Shown one piece after another: positions 32,903-40,977 of a DNA stretch of 64,000 nt. The position numbers were made by a program, and so were the translations under genes. The DNA lies in contig NZ_AP024845.1 in NCBI RefSeq assembly GCF_020892095.1, positions 2,418,001-2,482,000 of the forward strand, written 5' to 3'. The stretch is from Claveliimonas bilis. GTDB taxonomy: Bacteria; Bacillota; Clostridia; Lachnospirales; Lachnospiraceae. Numbering within the stretch: the stretch's first letter is position 1; the number at the start of each line of letters is the position of its first letter. A model generated the notes under the pieces. It was not told where the DNA came from and made no database searches. It saw nothing but the letters and a program-made list of their open reading frames with translations.

Positions 32903-34069
32903 ATGGACAGTAAGAAGATTGGGGCGTTTATCGCCGTCAATCGCAAGAAGAAAGGACTGACCCAGGAACAGCTGGGGGAGAGACTTGGCGTCACCAATAA
33001 GACCATATCGCGCTGGGAGAATGGAAACTATATGCCGGACTTGTCGATGCTGGAACCGCTAAGTAAGGAACTGGAGATCACGCTGAATGAGCTTCTGGCC
33101 GGAGAAGAGATCAGGGAGGAAGAGAGTGCCGCCCGTGCAGAAAAGAATTTGATCAGCGCTATTGACTACAGTGTAAAGAAAATCAAAAATGAACATAAGA
33201 AGATATCTGTTTGTATCATGATCGTAGGAATCCTGATCTGTATATTCTCATTTTCTATATTCGAACCGGAAAGCAGTTGGGGAGAAATCTATTCCATCCT
33301 CGGATGTCTTCTGATAACAGCCGGGATTTTCCGGGAATTAAGAGCCATGTCCTTGCTGAAGAGAATACTGGTCGGTGCCGGTGCATTTCTGCTGCTGATC
33401 GGGAGTTTTATAGCGGCTGACTTTGTGGGCGTATCAGAATATAAACGCCCGCCTGGTTACCGGTATTCGACTATAACTTATTTTACCAAAGGGAAGATCA
33501 TAGAATACCGCAACTTGTTTTATCATGTGTTTCAGATTAATGCAGATACGCCGAATGAGTATTTTATTATTGATACAAAAAAGGAGTATGGCGTGGATAC
33601 AGTTCCGGTCAGCCCCTTTAACCGGGATAAATGCGGGATAAGGCAGATTATCCGGTATCAGAGTAATTACATCGGAGACAACAGCAATATCGGGAATTTA
33701 TTCCATGCGCTGCCTCTGTCAGAGCGTGGATATGTATTTGAGATTGATTCGGAGAACTGTGGCGCAACCATCGATTACCATACAACAGACTGGTATGGAA
33801 ATGAAGATCTCTATACAGAAAAAGGACTGATTTACAATTCAGTTTCCGCATTTGCCCTGATTAGGAATTTGGAATATATACGGTATAACTTCAGCGGCAG
33901 CAGTTATGTGATTACCAGAAAGGAAGTGGAGCAGAATTATCCAGAGTACCATCAGGTGGTCAACGGACAGAAAATTGATGAAGAAGCTTTTGATGAATAT
34001 GTGGAAAGCAAGATGAACGAGGATGAATTCGTGAAGACAGTGTTTGCACTGTTCGAACAGCAGGGATAA
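32903..34069 (+). CDS. XRE-type regulator with two membrane helices and a DUF4825 domain
   Basis: A protein of about 388 residues from the ATG at 32903, chosen for AAAGGAG; the frame is open further upstream through a terminator. The N-terminal XRE helix-turn-helix (about 7-60: GLTQEQLGERLGVTNKTISRWENG) is followed by a coiled segment, three hydrophobic helices (about 92-170), and an extracytoplasmic C-terminal domain like DUF4825 (ALPLSERGYVFEIDSEN through SSYVITRKEV). The layout suggests a membrane-bound one-component sensor that binds DNA inside and senses something outside. The operon it controls is not evident. Confidence 0.8.
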   Translation: MDSKKIGAFIAVNRKKKGLTQEQLGERLGVTNKTISRWENGNYMPDLSMLEPLSKELEITLNELLAGEEIREEESAARAEKNLISAIDYSVKKIKNEHKKISVCIMIVGILICIFSFSIFEPESSWGEIYSILGCLLITAGIFRELRAMSLLKRILVGAGAFLLLIGSFIAADFVGVSEYKRPPGYRYSTITYFTKGKIIEYRNLFYHVFQINADTPNEYFIIDTKKEYGVDTVPVSPFNRDKCGIRQIIRYQSNYIGDNSNIGNLFHALPLSERGYVFEIDSENCGATIDYHTTDWYGNEDLYTEKGLIYNSVSAFALIRNLEYIRYNFSGSSYVITRKEVEQNYPEYHQVVNGQKIDEEAFDEYVESKMNEDEFVKTVFALFEQQG

Positions 34070-34459
34070 AACTCAAACGGCGGAAGTCAGAAAAGGGCGA
34101 ATGAAGAGATCTGTAAAAAAAGTTAAAGATGAGAGTGGATCTGGTCAAGAAGAATTAATTCTCCAAAAATATTATTAAAAAAATTAGTACTCACCTCTTG
34201 GCTCGTTTGGGGTGGTTTTGTCCTGTGGCGTCAGAGCCCGTAAAGCCTTATTTTACAAGGTTTTTGCGGGTTCTTACTTTTTGTCTGGGAGCGTCAAAAA
34301 TCGTCATTTTGAAAGAAAATGGTGTAGTAGAATTGCTGAAATATGAAGAATTTGGTAGAATTAATTATAAAAATAAGATGTTGATTTCGCAGTCCTTTTT
34401 CGGTATATAAAACATGGTGTTCCATTAACAGTAGATTTTGGGTGAAAGGAATATTTATT
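34070..34459. other. Intergenic stretch with hairpin and gene debris
   Basis: No gene I can support. It contains a hairpin CCCGTAAAGCCTT-N7-AAGGTTTTTGCGGG (34237-34270). On the minus strand a short frame reads GSDATGQNHPKRAKR then stop, which might be the tail of a lost gene. Together with the change to AT-rich sequence downstream, this may mark the left border of a transferred segment, perhaps an old attachment site. Confidence 0.35.
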
Positions 34460-35419
34460 ATGAATAATAATCAAATGCCACCTGATTTTAAAAAATATGA
34501 TTTTACGATGGCTTCTTTGCTAAAGGAAAACACGTTAACTAGATATAGATCCTGTATTTTACAGAATATTGAAAATTTGAAAAAAGATCGTCTTTACTAT
34601 TCGACACCTATTAATTTTAATGATCCGTTTGATACACTTTTATATGCAAACTATTTTAGAATATTAGATGATGTCGCGGAAAATCTTAATATAGGAATGG
34701 AAAATTATCTTAAGTGTTTAAAGGAAAAAGATAAATTTTTAGCTTCTTTTGGCATTGCTATGTGGTATGGTAATAAAAAAGATGATTTTTTAGAGAGTTT
34801 TTTTCAGTCTATACATAATGCGGCAAAAGAATTAAAAGAGTCCCTTAGAAATAATGCTAGAATTATATGTTTTTCAGAAGATTATTTATCAATGTTGATG
34901 TGGTCACATTATGCAGACAATCATAAAGGATTTGCTATTATCTATGATAGAGACGCTATTGCTAATGCTGATAATTTTACTGCGGATAATACAGTTATCA
35001 AAAAAAAACCATTATTGAGACCAGTAAATTATGTTGAACAACAAATTGATCTTACAGAAGAATTAGAAGAATATGTTAGAGCGTATCGAATGAAAACTTT
35101 AGGAGATGTAACCCCACCACAGTGTCATTTGTCTGTAGAAAAACTTCGAACAACTTTATTAGAAAAGTCACAGGATTGGTCATATGAAAGGGAATGGCGT
35201 GTGATTCCAAGACATATTAATTTGGAAAATTCGTCTAATCTTAGTTATATGAAAGTACGACCGAAAGCTGTAATTTTGGGGGCACAGTGTGAAAGAAATA
35301 ATCAAAAAGAAATTATAGATATATGTAGGAAAAGAAAGATATCGGTATATAAAACCGAAATTAATTACTGGGAACCGGGATTCAAATTAGTAGTTATTGA
35401 GCCAAATCCCAATATTTAA
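34460..35419 (+). CDS. DUF2971 family protein
   Basis: A 319-residue protein from ATG 34460 (AAAGGA upstream). It shows the DUF2971 landmarks: LTRYRSC near the N-terminus, YYSTPINFNDPFD, ICFSEDYLSMLMWSHYADNHKGFAI, and the late WSYEREWRVIPR with a C-terminal strand AVILGAQCE. The biochemical role is not established; such genes often occur in phage and defence regions. It is strongly AT-rich compared with the genes on both sides, and the damaged cas3 gene follows, so both probably came in with one transferred segment. Confidence 0.8.
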   Translation: MNNNQMPPDFKKYDFTMASLLKENTLTRYRSCILQNIENLKKDRLYYSTPINFNDPFDTLLYANYFRILDDVAENLNIGMENYLKCLKEKDKFLASFGIAMWYGNKKDDFLESFFQSIHNAAKELKESLRNNARIICFSEDYLSMLMWSHYADNHKGFAIIYDRDAIANADNFTADNTVIKKKPLLRPVNYVEQQIDLTEELEEYVRAYRMKTLGDVTPPQCHLSVEKLRTTLLEKSQDWSYEREWRVIPRHINLENSSNLSYMKVRPKAVILGAQCERNNQKEIIDICRKRKISVYKTEINYWEPGFKLVVIEPNPNI

Positions 35420-35560
35420 GTTGTAAGAAAAAGATAGGGGCTATGATATTATAAATTAAAGGATTAATTTAATATAGAACAAATGATGGGACGAATCAAT
35501 GCTTTGTAAATTTATTTGTTAGTGTGAAAACATATGTAATTATACGAAAGAAGGGGTAGT

Positions 35561-35980
35561 TTGGAAAAATATGTAGCTCACAGAAATGAGTTTACAGGTT
35601 CGATACAAACAGTAAAAGTTCACTGTGAGAATACGGCTGAGTTATGTCGGAAATTTTCTATTCCTGAATTGAAAGACTTTTTGTTTGTAATAGGGCTGCT
35701 TCATGATGTAGGGAAATACCAGGAATCTTTTACGAAAAGGATCAATGGTGCCAATATCCGGGTAGAGCATTCTACCTGTGGAGCCTTGGCTGCCTGTGAG
35801 AATTATACAACTGGTCCTATGGCGCTGATGATGGAATATTGCATTGCAGGACATCATTCCGGGATACCGGATGGGGGATTTGCAAATGACAGCAGCGATA
35901 TGCCGACGCTGCAGGGGAGGATGAAGAGACAGTTTGAGGACTATAGTGAATATAAAAGCGAACTGTTTCTGCCGGAATTA
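35561..35980 (+). pseudogene. cas3: Cas3 HD-nuclease domain, truncated by the 132-bp repeat
   Basis: The first 140 residues match the HD nuclease domain of type I CRISPR Cas3. The N-terminus is followed by TVKVHCENTAEL, the metal-binding GLLHDVGK, EHSTCGA and the last His pair in CIAGHHSG. A full Cas3 has an HD domain of about 200-250 residues followed by a helicase. Here the reading frame enters the 132-bp repeat at 35981 and stops at 36019 after a few foreign residues, and no helicase sequence follows. The start is TTG with AAGAAGGGG upstream. No other cas gene or CRISPR array is visible, so the system is a relic. Confidence 0.82.
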
Positions 35981-36112
35981 ATTGTTTTTTTATTTAATAG
36001 GAAATTTCTTTCCTATTAAATAAAACGCTCCGCGGGATGCGCACTCGCGAGAAGTGGAAGTTGCCGCTAAAGCGACCGCGCTCGGCGCGAGAGTTCCGCA
36101 AGGGAACTCTTT
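35981..36112. repeat. 132-bp structured repeat, copy 2
   Basis: Identical to copy 1 (21195-21326) and in the same orientation, with sequences diverging abruptly on both sides. Copy 2 has no transposase next to it. It interrupts the cas3 frame. Confidence 0.9.
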
Positions 36113-36120
36113 GTTCTTGC

Positions 36121-36173
36121 AAAAAAATAAACGAGCAGGCTGTCAACTGGACTTACGTGACATGCACTGCTCG
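36121..36173 (-). terminator. Terminator for the small membrane protein gene
   Basis: On the minus strand CGAGCAG...CTGCTCG (plus-strand arms 36132-36138 and 36167-36173) is followed by TTTATTTTTTT. Confidence 0.7.
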
Positions 36174-36262
36174 CTTAAGCGGTTTGATTATAACATTTGT
36201 TTTTTGGATTTGCAAGTAAAAATCCGTGGGATGATATGTAAGGTTACAGGGGCAGAACGCCT

Positions 36263-36415
36263 CTATTTTGTGATCGGAATACCCTTTGTAATGCGGCGGA
36301 TGATTTTCCAGATTACTACAATGGGGATTCCCAGCGTGATGACAACTGTCGTCAGAAGTCCGGTACATCCTCCGATAATTACAAGCAGCATCATTCCTAT
36401 ATTTCCGATATCCAT
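36263..36415 (-). CDS. Small single-helix membrane protein (50 residues)
   Basis: From the ATG at 36415 (MDIGNIGMMLLVIIGGCTG...) with a very strong AAAGGAGTGG ribosome site. The body is almost all hydrophobic (about residues 5-35) and the C-terminus is basic (KIIRRITKGIPITK). The size and position after the response regulator recall the small membrane subunits or regulators of ion pumps, such as KdpF, but there is no sequence proof. The gene has its own terminator downstream. Confidence 0.7.
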   Translation of the reverse strand: MDIGNIGMMLLVIIGGCTGLLTTVVITLGIPIVVIWKIIRRITKGIPITK

Positions 36416-36512
36416 TTTAGACCACTCCTTTGCCTTTTCAACGATGTACAACCCTTATTTTAATTCTTGGGCCCGGCAAAGGAAAGAGATCTCGAGATTC
36501 TTTAGCAAAATT

Positions 36513-37220
36513 TTAACAATCCTCCTCCTTCATGCGGTATCCTACGCCTACTTCTGTAAAGATGTATTCCGGCTGCGCCGGATTTTTTTCGATTTTTCGG
36601 CGAATATTAGCCATATTTACCCTGAGGATCTTGTTGTCCTCATCAGCGTATGGTCCCCACACATCATGGAGAAGAGTGGAGTAGGTAATGACCTTGCCTG
36701 AATTTTGAGCCAAGAGGGCCACTATTTTATATTCGACAGGGGTGAGATGAACTAATTCCCCGGAAATAGTAAGGCTTCTCTTGTCAAAATCGAGTACCAG
36801 GTCACGGCAGTGATAGGTATGAATATTGGCGGACGACGCAGCCAGAGGGCGGCTGCTGTGACGGAGGCTTGTCCGGATTCTTGCGAGAAGCTCGGAGGTT
36901 CCGAAGGGTTTTGTAATATAATCGTCTGCGCCGTTGTCCAGAGCCAGTACCTTTTCTTTTTCTGTTGTTCGGGCAGAGATTACAATGATCGGACAGCTTG
37001 TCCAGCTTCGGACAGAGCGGATGATGGACTGTCCGTCTATATCAGGCAGGCCAAGATCGAGCAGAATCAGATCGGGACAGTTGGAACTGATCAGCTGGAG
37101 TCCTTCTTTTCCGGTACTTGCTGTTACAGTTTTGTACCCGTGATTTTTTAACACTTTGCTCATAAAGGCCAGGATATTTTTCTCATCTTCAATAAAAAGG
37201 ACGGTTATTTTTTGCTGCAT
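36513..37220 (-). CDS. KdpE-like response regulator (OmpR family)
   Basis: About 235 residues from the ATG at 37220. The receiver domain (about 5-118) has the acidic pair IEDE, phospho-acceptor Asp in LILLDLGLPDIDG, Thr/Ser in VISARTTE, and Lys in ITKPFG. The C-terminal winged helix (about 135-230) has LTPVEYKIVALLAQNSGKV and RVNMANIRRKIEKNP. It starts 1 nt past the kinase stop, so it is coupled to it. No kdpABC genes lie in the window; the regulated target may be elsewhere or the small membrane gene downstream. Confidence 0.88.
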   Translation of the reverse strand: MQQKITVLFIEDEKNILAFMSKVLKNHGYKTVTASTGKEGLQLISSNCPDLILLDLGLPDIDGQSIIRSVRSWTSCPIIVISARTTEKEKVLALDNGADDYITKPFGTSELLARIRTSLRHSSRPLAASSANIHTYHCRDLVLDFDKRSLTISGELVHLTPVEYKIVALLAQNSGKVITYSTLLHDVWGPYADEDNKILRVNMANIRRKIEKNPAQPEYIFTEVGVGYRMKEEDC

Positions 37221-37221
37221 C

Positions 37222-38286
37222 TTAATTTTCCTCCGAATTTGGTAAGGTGAATGTGAATACTGCGCCGTGTTCATGGTTTCGGGCTGTGATTTCTCCGCCA
37301 TGGGCTTCTACAATTGTCCGGCATATAGAAAGTCCGATTCCCATGCCTTTGTGAATATCACTGCTGTCACCGGATGAGTAGGTACCGAGGAACAAACTGT
37401 CGATCCGGGTTTCATCAATTCCCCGCCCGAAATCTTTCACTTCAAAGGTGGTAAAGAGGTCGGATTGACTGATAGTAAGGACAGTAGGAAGACGACTGTC
37501 AGAATGAACGACTGCATTTTCCAGAAGATTGATCAATACCTGTTCAATTAGGGTTGCGTCCATGGGAATCATCAGGAAGTCATCCGGCACATGGACTTCA
37601 AAACGGGCGTCGGGAATCCTTTTCTGCAGCCTTAATACGGCTTCTGATACAACTTCTTCTACAACTTCAGGAGACTTATGTACCTTTCGGTCATTGGTCT
37701 GGATACGGGTAACGCTTAACAGATTTTCTACCATATTAAGGAGCCAGTGGGAGTCATCATTAATATTCTGGATCAGTTCTCTTTTCTCCTGAGAAGAGAG
37801 AGAATCCTCGGCGTCCAGATAAGAAGCAGAGGCTCCGATAATCCCGGTAAGCGGTGTTCTTAGATCATGGGAGACAGCGCGGAGAAGGTTAGCTCTTAGT
37901 TTTTCACGTTCCGCTTCTTCCATTTCTTTTTCCCTTTCAGCGTTAATGGCAATCTGCTTTTTCAGTCTGCTGGTGACTGTGGTGGTCAGTAAGGTAATGA
38001 CAAGCATTCCGATAAAGGTAATAGGATAACCGGTCAATGTGAAATTGAGGTCAAAATAAGGATAGGTAAAAAAATAATTGATGCAGACGACAGAAAACAG
38101 AGCGGTGAAGATACCATATCGATAACCGCTGGTGCAAAGAGAAATGATGATCAGTGCCAGTATATAGATCAGAGCAATATTGGCAGAATTTTCCGGGACA
38201 AAACGAAAGAATAAAAAGGAAAGCATTGTTGCAGGAATCAGTATAAGACATGTAATCATCCAGTTGTTGGAAAGTATCTTCTTCAC
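37222..38286 (-). CDS. Sensor histidine kinase, short KdpD-like (DUF4118)
   Basis: A 354-residue membrane kinase. Four closely packed helices form the DUF4118 domain (about residues 8-105). A coiled linker and the HisKA domain follow, with the phospho-acceptor His in AVSHDLRTPLTG (about 140), then the HATPase domain with N box NLLENAVVHS, G1 DFGRGI and G2 GMGIGLSI. The N-terminal KdpD and Usp domains of full KdpD (about 900 residues) are missing. Probable role: sensing potassium or osmotic state together with the adjacent response regulator. Confidence 0.88.
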   Translation of the reverse strand: MKKILSNNWMITCLILIPATMLSFLFFRFVPENSANIALIYILALIIISLCTSGYRYGIFTALFSVVCINYFFTYPYFDLNFTLTGYPITFIGMLVITLLTTTVTSRLKKQIAINAEREKEMEEAEREKLRANLLRAVSHDLRTPLTGIIGASASYLDAEDSLSSQEKRELIQNINDDSHWLLNMVENLLSVTRIQTNDRKVHKSPEVVEEVVSEAVLRLQKRIPDARFEVHVPDDFLMIPMDATLIEQVLINLLENAVVHSDSRLPTVLTISQSDLFTTFEVKDFGRGIDETRIDSLFLGTYSSGDSSDIHKGMGIGLSICRTIVEAHGGEITARNHEHGAVFTFTLPNSEEN

Positions 38287-38362
38287 CTTTTAACCTCCTT
38301 TTGCAATCGCATTGCTGTCCAAGATAAGAAAAATGTAACATACAACAAAGGAAAAGTAAAGG

Positions 38363-38391
38363 TTGACAGGCTATAGGAATTTCTATATAAT
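38363..38391 (+). promoter_or_regulatory. mntP promoter
   Basis: A perfect TTGACA (38363-38368) and TATAAT (38386-38391) with 17 bp between them. Transcription should start near 38398, so the riboswitch is at the very 5' end of the transcript. Confidence 0.85.
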
Positions 38392-38394
38392 AAG

Positions 38395-38521
38395 CCAAGC
38401 GATAAGGGAGTAGTTGGCGCATATAAGCGCAGTATTGTCAACATACTGATGTGAGAACATCTGGCATTACTTTAAATAATGAGACTTATCCGTGGGAGTG
38501 ACCTGCGGATAGGTCTTTTTT
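38395..38521 (+). ncRNA. yybP-ykoY manganese riboswitch with expression-platform hairpin
   Basis: The leader holds the yybP-ykoY landmarks GGGAGTAG, the GCGC...GCGC stem, and the GTCAACATACTGATG region, closing with CATTACTT. A terminator hairpin follows: AGACTTATCCG...CGGATAGGTCT then TTTTTT (38482-38521). This class senses Mn2+ and, on binding, prevents the terminator from forming so the efflux gene is expressed. The downstream gene is mntP, a known target. Confidence 0.88.
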
Positions 38522-38572
38522 GTGATATCGCCGAACCTTCCGGAAGGGAAAACAACAAAAGGAGACAAATAT

Positions 38573-39154
38573 ATGGGAATTGCAGAACTTTTTCTGATGG
38601 CAGTAGGATTATCAATGGATGCCTTTGCAGTAGCTGTCTGTAAGGGCCTCGCCATGAAGAAATGTACTTGGACTAAGGCGGGGGTCGTTGGATTGTATTT
38701 TGGCGTGTTCCAGGCCGGCATGCCGATGATCGGATATCTTTTGGGAATTCAGTTTAAAAATGTGATCACATCTGTTGATCACTGGATCGCATTTATTCTT
38801 TTGGGCATTATTGGAGGAGGGATGCTCAAAGAAGCATTTGAAGATGGAGAATGTAAAGAATGTGGAGAAGCGACAGAAGAAGAGGAATCGCTGGATATCA
38901 GAACCATGCTGGGACTTGCGGTAGCTACAAGTATTGATGCGCTTGCAGTAGGGGTTACTTTTGCATTTCTGCAAGTAGAGATCGTGCCGGCAGTCAGCTT
39001 CATCGGCGTAACGACCTTTCTTATTTCGGCAGCGGGAGTCAAGGTTGGAAATATCTTTGGCGGACGCTGGCAGAAAGGGGCACAGATCACAGGTGGCGTG
39101 ATTTTGATTTTGCTTGGCGTGAAAATCCTCATTGAGCATTTGGGACTGATATGA
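38573..39154 (+). CDS. mntP: Manganese efflux pump MntP
   Basis: A 193-residue membrane protein of the MntP (YebN/DUF204) family. Six helices are arranged as two repeats, each with the conserved Asp motif: VGLSMDAFAVAVCKG (about 11-25) and VATSIDALAVGVTF (about 117-130). A Cys/Glu-rich cytoplasmic loop lies between them. It exports excess Mn2+. The ATG at 38573 has AGGAGA upstream. The riboswitch leader links expression directly to Mn2+ level. Confidence 0.93.
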   Translation: MGIAELFLMAVGLSMDAFAVAVCKGLAMKKCTWTKAGVVGLYFGVFQAGMPMIGYLLGIQFKNVITSVDHWIAFILLGIIGGGMLKEAFEDGECKECGEATEEEESLDIRTMLGLAVATSIDALAVGVTFAFLQVEIVPAVSFIGVTTFLISAAGVKVGNIFGGRWQKGAQITGGVILILLGVKILIEHLGLI

Positions 39155-39232
39155 TACACTAAAATGACAGGCATTTGACCGATTTGCAAAAGGACGAAAT
39201 AGAAAAAATAAGAAAACAATTGAGGTGAAGCT

Positions 39233-40186
39233 ATGAAATGGAATAAATTCCGGTTAAAGACAACGACTGCCGCAGAGGAGATCGTCAGCAGTACTTTGAT
39301 GGAGTTGGGGATCCAGGGAGTAGAGATTGAGGATAAAATCCCTTTGACTCAGAAAGATAAAGAGCAGATGTTTGTGGATATCCTGCCGGAAACAGCCGAA
39401 GATGATGGGATAGCATACATTACGTTTTATCTGGAGGAGGAAGAAGATAAAGACGCTGTACTTCAGAGAGTAAGAGAAGAGCTGGATGATCTGTCGGAAT
39501 TTCTGGATATCGGTGAGGCGTTCATTGAGGAATCACAGACAGAAGATGTGGACTGGGTAAATAACTGGAAACAGTATTTCCACCAGTTTACGATTGATGA
39601 TGTGCTGATCATCCCATCCTGGGAGGATGTAAAGCCGGAGGATGAAAACAAAATGATCATTCATATTGATCCGGGAACAGCCTTTGGAACGGGAATGCAT
39701 GAAACGACGCAGCTTTGTATCCGGCAGATCCGTAAGTATGTCACGCCGGACACAGAGATACTGGACGTGGGGTGCGGAAGCGGAATCCTGGGAATGCTGG
39801 CTTTGAAGTTCGGAGCACGGCATAGTGTGGGAACGGATCTTGATCCCTGTGCCATCGATGCCACCCATGAGAATATGGAAGTAAATGGAATTTCCAGAGA
39901 TCAGTATGAGGTGATGATCGGAAATATTATTGATGATAAGGAAATCCAGGATAAGGTGGGATATGAAAAATATGATATTGTAGCAGCCAATATTCTGGCG
40001 GACGTCCTGATCCCTCTGACTCCTGTTATTCTTTCTCACTTAAAGAGCGGGGGAATCTATATCACCAGCGGAATCATAGATGACAAAGAAGAGGCAGTCA
40101 AAGAGGCTGTGGAAGCAGCCGGAATGGAAATTCTGGAAATCGGACACCAGGGAGAATGGGTCAGCGTAACAGCGAGGAAGAAATAG
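39233..40186 (+). CDS. prmA: Ribosomal protein L11 methyltransferase
   Basis: A 317-residue methyltransferase that modifies L11 using SAM. The N-terminal substrate-recognition domain (about 1-100) ends with DVDWVNNWKQYFHQF. The catalytic domain has PGTAFGTGMHETT, motif I ILDVGCGSGILGMLAL, GTDLDPCAID and VAANILADVL. GAGGTGAAG sits before the ATG. The next gene begins at the base after its stop codon. Confidence 0.93.
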   Translation: MKWNKFRLKTTTAAEEIVSSTLMELGIQGVEIEDKIPLTQKDKEQMFVDILPETAEDDGIAYITFYLEEEEDKDAVLQRVREELDDLSEFLDIGEAFIEESQTEDVDWVNNWKQYFHQFTIDDVLIIPSWEDVKPEDENKMIIHIDPGTAFGTGMHETTQLCIRQIRKYVTPDTEILDVGCGSGILGMLALKFGARHSVGTDLDPCAIDATHENMEVNGISRDQYEVMIGNIIDDKEIQDKVGYEKYDIVAANILADVLIPLTPVILSHLKSGGIYITSGIIDDKEEAVKEAVEAAGMEILEIGHQGEWVSVTARKK

Positions 40187-40924
40187 ATGCAGCATTTTTT
40201 TGTGACACCGATGCAGGTGGAAAAGCCCTATATTTATCTGGAAGGTTCTGACGTGAACCATATGAAAAATGTACTTCGGATGAAAAAAGGGGAAAAGGTG
40301 GAAATAAGCGATGGGAACAACCGGAAATATGTGTGCGCGGTAGAATGCTATGAAGAAGGGAAGGCGGTCCTTACGATCCTTGAGGAAAAGGAGCTGGATA
40401 CAGAGCTCAATGCCAGGATCTGCCTGTTCCAGGGTCTGCCAAAGGCAGACAAGATGGAGCTTGTTATCCAGAAAGCGGTAGAACTGGGAGCGGCAGAGAT
40501 CATTCCTGTAATCACGAAAAGATCAGTAGTAAAGCTGGATGCCAAAAAGGGAGAAAAGAAGGTGCAGCGATGGAATGAGATTGCCAAAAGCGCCGCCAAA
40601 CAGGCGGGGCGGGGAGTGATTCCCCAGGTTTCCCGGATCATGTCTTATCAGGAAGCGCTGGAATATGCCGCTGCTTTGGATGTGATCTTATTTCCCTATG
40701 AGTTGGCAGAGGGGATCGCTCATTCCAGGGAGGTGATCTCCTCGGTGAAGCAGGGACAGTCTGTGGGCGTGTTTATCGGGCCTGAAGGCGGATTTGAGAA
40801 AGAGGAGGCTGATCTTGCAGATAAAAAGGGTGCTGCGACCATTACACTCGGGCGGCGGATTTTAAGAACGGAAACAGCTGCTATTACCGTACTCTCATTG
40901 CTGATGTATCACCTGGAATCCTAG
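40187..40924 (+). CDS. rsmE: 16S rRNA m3U1498 methyltransferase
   Basis: A 245-residue SPOUT-class methyltransferase acting on the small ribosomal subunit. The N-terminal PUA-like part includes NHMKNVLRMKKGE. The knot region contains GLPKADKMELVIQKAVELG, KRSVVKL, FIGPEGGFEKEE and GRRILRTETAA. It follows prmA with no gap, the usual pairing in Firmicutes. Confidence 0.93.
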   Translation: MQHFFVTPMQVEKPYIYLEGSDVNHMKNVLRMKKGEKVEISDGNNRKYVCAVECYEEGKAVLTILEEKELDTELNARICLFQGLPKADKMELVIQKAVELGAAEIIPVITKRSVVKLDAKKGEKKVQRWNEIAKSAAKQAGRGVIPQVSRIMSYQEALEYAAALDVILFPYELAEGIAHSREVISSVKQGQSVGVFIGPEGGFEKEEADLADKKGAATITLGRRILRTETAAITVLSLLMYHLES

Positions 40925-40977
40925 AAGCGCATAAGTTAATAGTAAAAATGAATCAATAGATCAGGAGTTGTTGGGAA

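Noticed and set aside
34198-34410. 70-residue frame in the gap before DUF2971
   Set aside because: It crosses a hairpin, has no ribosome site, and its product looks random.
35400-36262. CRISPR array near the cas3 relic
   Set aside because: No regularly spaced direct repeats are present; the only repeats are the 132-bp unit and simple hairpins.
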